A stretch of DNA of 60,910 nt from assembly GCA_021108075.1 (NCBI GenBank), contig JAIORP010000096.1, positions 1-60,910 of the forward strand, read 5' to 3'. This document shows positions 54,566 to 60,910 of the stretch, one piece after another. Made by a program: the position numbers and the translations under genes. The notes under the pieces were generated by a model. It searched no databases. It was not told the origin of the DNA and saw only the letters and a list, made by a program, of their open reading frames with translations. The stretch comes from Candidatus Omnitrophota bacterium. Lineage in GTDB: Bacteria; Omnitrophota; Gorgyraeia; Zapsychrales; Zapsychraceae. Numbering within the stretch: position 1 is the first letter of the stretch; the number at the start of each line of letters is the position of its first letter.

Positions 54566-55557
54566 GTAAGAAATATAACGTCTTGATTGTCGGCGATGGG
54601 CGGATAGGTCAGGCCGTCACATCTATCTTAAAAAAATGGCGCCGGATTAACAGCGTCCGGTTTTATTCCGCTCAACAAAATGTGTCATCGTGTGATTTTT
54701 TTTTCGGGGCATTGCCAGGGGCGCTGGGCGAGCAGTCCCTTAATCTGGCCTTAAAATACCGGAAACCCCTGATTGATATCGCGGATATCGACCCGCCTTT
54801 TTATTTAAAGCACGCATCAGCCATTAAGAAAAATAACCTTTTGGTTGTCCCTGAATGTGGTTTTTCACCGGGGTTGGTTAATCTTATTCTCGGATATCTC
54901 ATCAAAAAATATTGTCCCGTCTCCCGCATTGAGGTTGCCGTCGGATCTCTGACCAAAGAAAAAAACACGTTTCCTTTCCTGTGGTGTTTTGAGGACTTGA
55001 TCGCGGAACACCAGTTGAGCTCATGGCAATTAGTCGGAGGGGAAAAGGTCAAATGCCCGCCATTCGGGGATTACCGCAAAGAGACGTTCTTTGGCATCCC
55101 TGCGGAAAGTTGTCTTTGCGCAAGTGGGTTTGAACAGTTCCTGTCCGCCCCGGGCCTTAAGAGTTTTACAACAAGAGTCGTTCGTCCTCGGGGCTATCAA
55201 TTGTTTTATGAACAATTACGATCTCAGGGTTTTTTTCGCAAAGGCCATTTCGATCAAACGAAAAAGATTTTAGAAGGGCAGAAATTCGACAATATGACGT
55301 TTGCCATTGTGAATGTGGTATCCCGAAAACGAAGGTTGTCCTGGGTGATAAAAAGTTCCGCGTCGAAAAGAGAAAAAATGAACTCGATGCAAAAAATTAC
55401 TGTTAGTTTGCCGGTTGTGTTGGCCCGGTGGATATTGACCGGAAAAATTTCTCAACCCGGTTTAAAGTTTGCGGAATCATTCGCGCGCGACCCGGAAATT
55501 TTTAACGCATTGCTGAAGGATGTTCAAAAAAACGGGGTAGACGTATTCGTCAACTAG
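54562..55557 (+). CDS. Saccharopine dehydrogenase-like / carboxy(nor)spermidine synthase-like oxidoreductase
   Basis: 331 residues. N-terminal NAD(P) fold (VLIVGDGRIGQAVTSIL; GxGxxG), the KPLIDIADIDPPFYL segment, and the family motif VPECGFSPGLVNLILGYLI. The family includes LYS9/LYS1 and carboxyspermidine dehydrogenase; all make or split a secondary amine between an amino acid and an aldehyde or amine. Its overlap with speE favours a polyamine role. It is shorter than typical CASDH (~400). The exact reaction is inferred. Confidence 0.78.
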   Translation: MSKKYNVLIVGDGRIGQAVTSILKKWRRINSVRFYSAQQNVSSCDFFFGALPGALGEQSLNLALKYRKPLIDIADIDPPFYLKHASAIKKNNLLVVPECGFSPGLVNLILGYLIKKYCPVSRIEVAVGSLTKEKNTFPFLWCFEDLIAEHQLSSWQLVGGEKVKCPPFGDYRKETFFGIPAESCLCASGFEQFLSAPGLKSFTTRVVRPRGYQLFYEQLRSQGFFRKGHFDQTKKILEGQKFDNMTFAIVNVVSRKRRLSWVIKSSASKREKMNSMQKITVSLPVVLARWILTGKISQPGLKFAESFARDPEIFNALLKDVQKNGVDVFVN

Positions 55558-55568
55558 GGAGGTCAAAC

Positions 55569-56087
55569 ATGATCAGTCATTCTTATTTGACGGCAAAAGC
55601 CAATGTCCGTGAAGATTCCATCAACCGTAAAGGTATTTTTGCCCGTGAGGAAATTAAGAAAGACGCGTTAATATCGATATGGGGCGGGGCGATCGTTACC
55701 GGGGAGGAATTAGGCCGGCTGGCTCAAACGGTGTTTAAGGGCGCGCATGATTACGCGACTGTTATTGCCGAAGGGTTTTATATGGTTTCTTCAAAGGATG
55801 GGACCTTGGAAGATGATGATTTTTTTAATCATAGTTGTGACCCAAACGCTGGCATGCGCGGGAATATCGTCTTAGTCGCCATGCGTGACATTCAGTCGGG
55901 AGAAGAAATCACCTATGATTACATGATGACCGATGCCGACTATGACTATTCATTCCATTGCGCGTGTTCGTCCATGTGCTGTCGCAAAGTTATTACAGGA
56001 CGCGATTGGATGATCAAAGAGCTGCAAGAAAAATACAGGGGCTATTTTACGTGGCACGTTGAAAATAAAATCCGGCAGATGACGTGA
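55569..56087 (+). CDS. SET-domain protein (protein lysine methyltransferase-like)
   Basis: 172 residues. Single SET domain with NRKGIFAREEIKKDALISIW, the FFNHSCDPNAGM core (pseudoknot NHxCxPN), IQSGEEITYDY with the catalytic Tyr, and a post-SET Cys group (FHCACSSMCCR). Bacterial SET proteins methylate proteins such as ribosomal or DNA-binding proteins. GGGAGGT precedes ATG 55569, 11 bp after the dehydrogenase, so it is in the same operon. Substrate unknown. Confidence 0.88.
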   Translation: MISHSYLTAKANVREDSINRKGIFAREEIKKDALISIWGGAIVTGEELGRLAQTVFKGAHDYATVIAEGFYMVSSKDGTLEDDDFFNHSCDPNAGMRGNIVLVAMRDIQSGEEITYDYMMTDADYDYSFHCACSSMCCRKVITGRDWMIKELQEKYRGYFTWHVENKIRQMT

Positions 56088-56125
56088 TGGGTATTGTTCG
56101 TCTGCCTTATTCTGGGTGATTTATC

Positions 56126-57007
56126 ATGAAAAAGGAATTTTCTTACCCACGGTCATTTAAGCGGGGCATTGTTTTCGCGGTCATCCTTACTCTGTTTTTT
56201 TCTTCGGCGGCTTTGTTGTTTCTCCTTGTTCAATTTAACCAATTACCTGACTCTGTCAAAAATTTTATCTTTATTTCTGCCGTGTTGCTGCTGATCCTTT
56301 TCCGTTATTTATATGACATTTGTATCCGGATGAAGGAGAAGATCCTGGTTGATAATGACCTTCTGGTGTATATCAAAGCCAACGGAGGCTCTGTGAGTTT
56401 GTCCCGGGGAGAAATCGGCCGGATTGAAGAACACCCGTATCAGCAGCGCTTAACCGTTCATGACCATTCAGAATCGATTGCCATCCCGGTTGAATATCAG
56501 TTGGAAGGGTTTGACCAACTGCGTGAATGGATTCTGTCATGTTCAGATTATTTGGATGATGCTGTCCTCGGGCAGAAAACTTTTCACCCGCATGGTCTGA
56601 AAGTGAAGTCAGCTGTTTTTTGTTTGCTTCTTTTTCCGGGAAGCATCTATTTTATTCCAGACGATTTTCAGATGTCTAATGAGGGAATGTCCGTACTTAT
56701 TTTTATGGGTGGATTCCTGTTTGTGCTTATAAAAAATGTGTGGTCCTTACGGATTGAAATAGACCATGTCGTTTTGCGATACCCACTGCGTAAGAAGGTT
56801 GTTTTTTTAAAGAATATTCAATCCATTCAAATGATCAATGAAAACAAATACAATAATGCCCTCTCGGTCGTTCTTGTCGTTTTGAACAATGAGAATAAGA
56901 TTCGGCTGACATATTTCAAGGAGGGGAGCATTGCCCTCTACCGCTCATTGCATCATGCCTGGAGAAATTGCGGTCGGAATTCGAATCATACCGAATCCAT
57001 TCATTAA
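56126..57007 (+). CDS. Membrane protein with bacterial PH-like domains
   Basis: 293 residues. Two N-terminal helices (IVFAVILTLFFSSAALLFLL, FIFISAVLLLILFRYLY), then a beta domain (ILVDNDLLVYIKANGGSVSL). A second helix pair (AVFCLLLFPGSIYFIP, MSVLIFMGGFLFVLI) and a second beta domain follow (IEIDHVVLRYPLRKKVVFLK ... IQSIQMI). The pattern resembles bPH (YdbS-like) proteins. Its last residues and stop are encoded by an R1 half-repeat (from 56988), so the native C-terminus may have been changed. Confidence 0.6.
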   Translation: MKKEFSYPRSFKRGIVFAVILTLFFSSAALLFLLVQFNQLPDSVKNFIFISAVLLLILFRYLYDICIRMKEKILVDNDLLVYIKANGGSVSLSRGEIGRIEEHPYQQRLTVHDHSESIAIPVEYQLEGFDQLREWILSCSDYLDDAVLGQKTFHPHGLKVKSAVFCLLLFPGSIYFIPDDFQMSNEGMSVLIFMGGFLFVLIKNVWSLRIEIDHVVLRYPLRKKVVFLKNIQSIQMINENKYNNALSVVLVVLNNENKIRLTYFKEGSIALYRSLHHAWRNCGRNSNHTESIH

Positions 57008-57017
57008 TTGTTCTATT
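56988..57017 (+). repeat. R1 half-copy (left arm)
   Basis: ATACCGAATCCATTCATTAA followed by TTGTTCTATT. It supplies the stop codon of the preceding gene. Confidence 0.75.
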
Positions 57018-57058
57018 TTATCGTTTTTTGTGAACGCTTTTACACGAATATCGAAGTA

Positions 57059-57286
57059 ATACCAAATTCATTAATAAATTGCTCCATCTTAATTCTGAAA
57101 AGCAGAATTGGTTTTGGTCATTATTTAACCCGGATTTTTCAATAGAAGAGGTAATCCGGCTTGAACCGCTGCTTTTCTCGTCAGTAATTGAGGAAGCAGA
57201 CGATTTTGCAATAAAACCTTTTTCTCCCGTCCGTTTATGTCGAGAAAAAGATTCTATTGCAAAATTCGGTTTAATGGAATTGGTAT
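57059..57286 (+). repeat. R1 repeat split by an inserted R3 element
   Basis: The R1 left portion (ATACCAAATTCATTAATAAA to TTATTTAA, 57059-57128) and right end (TTAATGGAATTGGTAT, 57271-57286) are separated by 142 bp. The shared TTAA occurs on both sides. Without the insert and one TTAA copy it is a normal 82-bp R1. Confidence 0.92.
57129..57270 (+). mobile_element. R3 foldback MITE (142 bp) with TTAA target duplication
   Basis: Ends CCCGGATTTTTCAATAGAA and, inverted, ACCGAATTTTGCAATAGAA: 16 of 19 positions match. Flanked by TTAA at 57125-57128 and 57271-57274. No transposase inside, so it is non-autonomous. Confidence 0.85.
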
Positions 57287-57376
57287 AATCAGTCGTTACC
57301 ATAATATGAAAATAATCGGTTTTGTTTTTTCTATTTATACTATAATTAATATAATTTAACATTATGAATCGGTAGG

Positions 57377-59044
57377 ATGTGTTTCGGTATTGTTATGAAT
57401 AAGATGATATTTGTTTTGGCGAAGTTGAAGTCTCTTTCCGCTTATTTAATTATAATGTCTGTGTGTTTACTCCTTTATTGGCCCACATTGAATTATGGGC
57501 TGACCTACCTGGATGACAATGTTTGGGTCGTGGAATATCAGTGGTTCTTTCAGCAAATACAAAATAGTATCCATATATTAACCAAGCCTGATTTTATCTC
57601 CGGGATTTTTTATCGTCCATTGCTGAACTTGTCGTTTATGCTCAACGCCAACATTCTGGGCGGAAAACTTTTGAGTTATCGGTTGTTTAATATTGGCTTC
57701 CATGTTTTTAACGGATTTTTGGTCTATCGCGTTCTCGTCGGGTTCCAATATAGGCGGGAATTGGCATTATATTGGAGTTTGATCTTTTGCGCCCATCCTG
57801 CGCTTGTTTCCGCTGTCGCATGGATCCCGGGCCGGACAGACTCGCTGCTCGCGTTTTTCTGTTTAAGCAGTTTTTTATTCTTCATGAAATATACGGGCAC
57901 ACGGAACATTTTTTATTCCATTATGCATTTGATATGTTTTATTTGCGCCCTGGGCGTCAAAGAGACAGCGATTGTGTTGCCTGTTGTTTGCGGTGTTTAT
58001 TATTATTTATTAGTTAAGCCTGGTTTTTTGTTCCGCTCGATGCACCGGCTCATCGCGGCCTGGTTTTTTCTTATGTTCTTTTGGTTGAATGTCCATCAGA
58101 TTGTTTTGATCGATTCCCCTCAAGTAAACCTGGAAATGATGAAATTGTCATTGGTGAGCAATAGTCCCGCTATCCTTTCTTATCTGGGGAAAGCGTTCCT
58201 TCCTTTTAATTTGTCTGTTTTACCTGACCTCAAAGACCTGACCTTAGTCTATGGCGGTATTACAGTCTTGTTTATGGGGTTGTTTTGCTTCAGGGGTTTT
58301 AAGCGTCGTTACCGATACATATTTTTTGGTTTTTTTTGGTTTCTGATTTTTTTAGTGCCCTCGCTGATCCTTAGTTTTATTAAACATGAATACCGGTTGT
58401 ATTTACCTCTCTTTGGTTTTATCCTTTGCGCGCAGGAATTATTTGTCGCCACCTGGTTTGATACGCGTCGTTATATTGTCCGTGTCATGATGGTTAGCGT
58501 GCTGATTGTTTTTTGTTTTTTGACATTGATTCACAGCCATCATTATCATAATCAGTTCTCTTTTTGGGAAAATGCCGTGCAAACATCCCCGCATTCTCCC
58601 CTCGCCCATCGGAATTTGGGTGCCATGTATTATCTTGAAGGTAAGTTTAAGGAGGCCAAAAACCTGTTCAGGCAAGCATTGGTTATTAACCCAAAAGAAA
58701 AAATGGCCAATATGAACTTAGGCTTGATCGCGATGCAGAACCACAATTTTCGCCAAGCCGAGATGCATTTTCTGAGGGAGGCAAGAATCAATCCCTATTA
58801 TGATAGTGTTTATTTGAATTGGGGGATCTTGTCCTACCAGACGGGACGTTGGCGTAAAGCCGAATCATTATGGTTGAGGACCGTAGAGTTGAATCCGAAC
58901 AATGTGAAGGCCTATAAGAATCTGCTTGTATTGTACCTGAATACAGGAAATAAAAATGCTTCAGAGCAATTAATTTGGATGATGCAGGATAAAGGCATTC
59001 CTATATCGAACGATCATTTGCTTGCGTTTCAACGACTTATGTGA
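57377..59044 (+). CDS. TMTC-like membrane glycosyltransferase with C-terminal TPRs
   Basis: About 550 residues. The polytopic N-terminal ~390 residues carry GLTYLDDNVWVVEYQWFF (acidic pair of GT-C type), SGIFYRPLLNLSFMLN, HVFNGFLVYRVL, CAHPALVSAVAWIPGRTDSL (the TMTC/DUF1736-type HP..V.W..GR.D block) and KETAIVLPVV. Four TPR units follow (AHRNLGAMYYLEGKFKEAKN, ANMNLGLIAMQNHNFRQAEM, VYLNWGILSYQTGRWRKAES, AYKNLLVLYLNTGNKNASEQ). Likely a protein O-glycosyltransferase acting outside the inner membrane. ATG 57377 or ATG 57395 starts it; no ideal ribosome-binding site. Confidence 0.82.
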   Translation: MCFGIVMNKMIFVLAKLKSLSAYLIIMSVCLLLYWPTLNYGLTYLDDNVWVVEYQWFFQQIQNSIHILTKPDFISGIFYRPLLNLSFMLNANILGGKLLSYRLFNIGFHVFNGFLVYRVLVGFQYRRELALYWSLIFCAHPALVSAVAWIPGRTDSLLAFFCLSSFLFFMKYTGTRNIFYSIMHLICFICALGVKETAIVLPVVCGVYYYLLVKPGFLFRSMHRLIAAWFFLMFFWLNVHQIVLIDSPQVNLEMMKLSLVSNSPAILSYLGKAFLPFNLSVLPDLKDLTLVYGGITVLFMGLFCFRGFKRRYRYIFFGFFWFLIFLVPSLILSFIKHEYRLYLPLFGFILCAQELFVATWFDTRRYIVRVMMVSVLIVFCFLTLIHSHHYHNQFSFWENAVQTSPHSPLAHRNLGAMYYLEGKFKEAKNLFRQALVINPKEKMANMNLGLIAMQNHNFRQAEMHFLREARINPYYDSVYLNWGILSYQTGRWRKAESLWLRTVELNPNNVKAYKNLLVLYLNTGNKNASEQLIWMMQDKGIPISNDHLLAFQRLM

Positions 59045-59228
59045 ATTTCGTTGTGTATCCCCGGCCAGGAAAGCGTTATCCTTTTTTTCGAGTTAATTCT
59101 TTAAAAGTGCGTGTACGGGGGGTATACTTGTATCATGTAGAGATGGAAAGCTGCAAAAATGAAGTTTGTTTGAGGATTCTTGCCAGAGAGCAAGAAAAGG
59201 TATTCGTAAACAAAAGAGGGAGGGTTTT

Positions 59229-59441
59229 ATGAAACAAGAAAACAAAGCAGCGTTGGAAAATCTCAGCAAGACTTGTTATAACGGGGGGTTATTGCCAATA
59301 TTTTTGGGTATCCTTGTGACCTTTATTGATGTCGTCCGGTCAGATTTGCCTCACGCCCTTACCGGTATGTTTATTTTTGTCACGGGTTATTCATTCGTTA
59401 AGATATCAAAGAAATTAAAAACTATTGTAGAGAGCGAATAG
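59229..59441 (+). CDS. Small two-helix membrane protein, 70 aa
   Basis: GAGGGAGGG precedes ATG 59229. Two hydrophobic helices (GGLLPIFLGILVTFIDVV and LTGMFIFVTGYSFVKI) with charged ends. A terminator follows 14 bp after the stop. Function unknown. Confidence 0.65.
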   Translation: MKQENKAALENLSKTCYNGGLLPIFLGILVTFIDVVRSDLPHALTGMFIFVTGYSFVKISKKLKTIVESE

Positions 59442-59454
59442 TTTTTTTTATAGA

Positions 59455-59488
59455 GGCAGCCTTAATCATTTGAGGCTGCCTTTTTTTT
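59455..59488 (+). terminator. Intrinsic terminator
   Basis: GGCAGCCT / AGGCTGCC stem of 8 bp, 10-nt loop, then eight T (59481-59488). Confidence 0.92.
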
Positions 59489-59552
59489 CGCCCACATGGC
59501 GGACGGGTGAAGGCCTCCTTCGAGGTAACTGCCCGCGCGGTTTTTTGGTGTC

Positions 59553-59600
59553 ATTACCAAACCCGGGTCTACTTTTCAGAATTGAAATAGAACAATTCAT
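59553..59600 (-). repeat. Degenerate R1 (short variant), minus orientation
   Basis: On the minus strand it reads GAATTGTTCTATTTCAATTC, then a changed hairpin and GGGTTTGGTAAT. It is closest to the short variant at 53588 and is the one clear copy that does not point at a gene start. Confidence 0.6.
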
Positions 59601-59614
59601 GCCAATCACGTTAA

Positions 59615-59791
59615 TCCCGGAAAATGCGATTGGGATCACCTGCTAAGGCAAAACTCGTCGCAATTGCTACGTTATGCTCGGGATTATTTCGTTCACCGTG
59701 CCTCGATACGCTTCACGAAATAACCCTCGCAATGCCTTGCACTTGCAACAACGACTGCCTTCTCGTTACGATTCCAATTGCCTTTTCCGGG
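59615..59791 (+). mobile_element. R3 foldback MITE (177 bp), TTAA-flanked
   Basis: TTAA at 59611-59614 and 59792-59795. Ends are TCCCGGAAAATGCGATTGGG and, inverted, CCCGGAAAAGGCAATTGGAA. Inner arms also pair (GGGATTATTTCGT with ACGAAATAACCC), so nearly the whole element folds back. No open frame for a transposase. Confidence 0.8.
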
Positions 59792-59798
59792 TTAAATA

Positions 59799-59880
59799 AT
59801 ACCAAATCCATTAATAAATTGTTCTACCTTAATTCTGAAAAGCAGAATTGGTTTTGGTCATTATTTAATGGAATTGGTAT
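59799..59880 (+). repeat. R1 foldback repeat, full length (82 bp)
   Basis: Consensus copy. Its exit reads GGAATTGGTATAATTGTAC, giving a TATAAT hexamer. 48 bp before the next gene. Confidence 0.95.
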
Positions 59881-59928
59881 AATTGTACAAATAGCGAGAC
59901 CAAATCCAATAAATAACGATAAAAAGAA

Positions 59929-60456
59929 ATGACATTAAAAAATATTATCCTGAATGTTTTCTGGGAGGACGTCAAAGAGTCCATCCTGAAGTATTTCCCG
60001 GACGAGAAGAAATCTATTGTCGGGTTTGTCGATGTTTTTCATGTGCTCCGGTTTCTTCCGTCAAAGATCTCCCCTGTGCGCATTTGTATTGAGGTCACGA
60101 TGGATGAAACGGATCATTATGCCGTTCATGTTTACGGAAAAAATGGAAGCAAAACTCCGCATCATTCAGACCAATGCTGGCATTTAGATTATGTGGACTG
60201 GGAAGAGATTCTGGGTATGGTCATTGACCCGGAAACAAAACAAAAATTTTCGGACGCGGACATTGTGGCTTTGTGTCTCTGGGAGATCACCTTTTATGGA
60301 TATGATCAAGAAAGCATACAGCAAAAATACCAGGAACTCAAGAAGATGAACGATCAGATCCGTGATATGTCCCCGGAAGCCCTGTCAACGTTTGTCGAAT
60401 CGCTGGACATCATTCGAGAACCTGAAGAAAATCCTCCAGGTGAGGACCCGCGATAA
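59929..60456 (+). CDS. Conserved hypothetical protein (DUF6557-like)
   Basis: 175 residues, soluble. It opens MTLKNIILNVFWEDVKESIL and has LDYVDWEEILGMVID and ADIVALCLWEITFYGYDQES, followed by a helical tail. The pattern (an N-terminal helix, WEE-LGM, then a CLWE(I/M)TF(Y/F)G block) matches a small conserved family that I recall as DUF6557; the number is uncertain. The tail EPEENPPGEDPR is acidic and Pro-rich. Function unknown. Confidence 0.6.
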   Translation: MTLKNIILNVFWEDVKESILKYFPDEKKSIVGFVDVFHVLRFLPSKISPVRICIEVTMDETDHYAVHVYGKNGSKTPHHSDQCWHLDYVDWEEILGMVIDPETKQKFSDADIVALCLWEITFYGYDQESIQQKYQELKKMNDQIRDMSPEALSTFVESLDIIREPEENPPGEDPR

Positions 60457-60910
60457 TAGGAATCCTGAGACAAACGTTTTTGATTAAGAATAGATATGAT
60501 GGCCTGTCACAATTCTTTTTAGCCATGACCGAATGAGCCTTCCGGGCGGTCTTTTCCGGGGCCGTGTGAATAATATATCCGGTATTTTTTTCTATTCTGT
60601 GGTATATTAATACAACCTCCGGGGGATAGAACAAGATTATTTTTTGCGGTGCCTACGGATTTATGTCCCGGATGGTGTATTCTCAGTCGATCCGCTATTT
60701 TTATTCTGGTAGGCGCGTTGTTCTTTCGGTCTTATCCGGTGATGATGGCAATGTTTATTAGACGTGTTTTTCTACGCTGTAAAACTCACATGTTTCTGCG
60801 AAGGAGCCACATTTCATCATTAGACTCAATATTGTATGCGAAAAAGATAGACAATTAAGACATCCTATAAAGAGTAAAGAGAAAAAATAGATTATCAAAG
60901 AACAAATTGA
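60457..60910. other. Terminal region without recognised gene
   Basis: 454 bp to the window edge. Short open frames exist on both strands but show no family motif, ribosome-binding site or coding-like composition. Confidence 0.4.

Noticed and set aside
59624..59932. Open frame of about 100 codons
   Set aside because: Composed of R3 and R1 repeat sequence; no ribosome-binding site or homology pattern.
60649..60858. Open frame of about 69 codons near the window end
   Set aside because: No ribosome-binding site, no motif and unlikely composition.

Overview
The window looks like a chromosomal segment of an uncultured Gram-negative bacterium. The signs are lipoproteins with lipoboxes, a SurA-like lipoprotein, a CpxP/Spy-like periplasmic protein, a PEP-CTERM exosortase substrate and menaquinone genes. 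The mix of GT-C membrane glycosyltransferases, TPR membrane proteins, several radical SAM/B12 proteins and abundant small foldback repeats would fit a candidate phylum such as Omnitrophota. That placement is an inference from gene content and is not proven. No rRNA, tRNA or CRISPR array was seen.

Layout. 1-2.5 kb: menaquinone genes (menG/ubiE broken by a frameshift, menA) and a CPBP protease remnant. 2.5-10.6 kb: two paralogous radical SAM/B12 proteins with long polytopic N-termini, flanking a nucleotidyltransferase-diacylglycerol kinase fusion. 10.7-17.7 kb: envelope and small conserved proteins (TPR, SIMPL, alpha/beta hydrolase, SurA-like lipoprotein, HAMP protein, CpxP-like protein). 18.2-21.4 kb: a complete elongation factor G fused to a membrane-anchored coiled-coil N-terminus. 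21.6-24.7 kb: a DCC-family remnant, a B12 radical SAM protein and an SDR. 24.7-34 kb: three paralogous GT-C-like/accessory gene pairs on the minus strand and one GT39-like enzyme on the plus strand. 34.4-39.1 kb: AT-rich integron-type cassettes separated by attC-like sites with no integrase in the window (CALIN-like), encoding a GmrSD-like nuclease, a RhuM protein, a DNA-binding-domain protein and a clan AA protease. A PEP-CTERM gene and a truncated group II intron follow. 40.6-45.1 kb: MarR, hydrolases, DUF523, methyltransferase and RDD genes. 45.1-47.4 kb: acetolactate synthase behind a strong promoter and two tandem leader-peptide/terminator units. 47.7-53.3 kb: a frameshifted PMP3, a radical SAM protein, a DJ-1 protein and two 7TM histidine-kinase-like proteins lacking the phospho-acceptor His. 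53.7-57 kb: a tightly packed speE / saccharopine-dehydrogenase-like / SET operon followed by a membrane protein. 57.4-60.5 kb: a TMTC-like TPR glycosyltransferase and small genes.

Two non-coding themes run through the window. First, an ~82-bp foldback repeat (called R1 here; ends ATACCAAWTCC and GGAATTGGTAT) occurs about a dozen times in full, variant or broken form. It nearly always sits within about 100 bp upstream of a gene, in the same orientation relative to that gene, on both strands, and often leaves a TATAAT-like hexamer at its exit. Second, larger TTAA-flanked foldback elements (R3) occur, one of them nested inside an R1 copy with a clear TTAA duplication.

The strongest candidates for something new are the tandem attenuator-like leader of the acetolactate synthase gene, the membrane-anchored EF-G fusion, the orientation-locked R1 repeats, the repeated GT-C/accessory pairs, and the polytopic B12 radical SAM pair around the lipid-kinase fusion.
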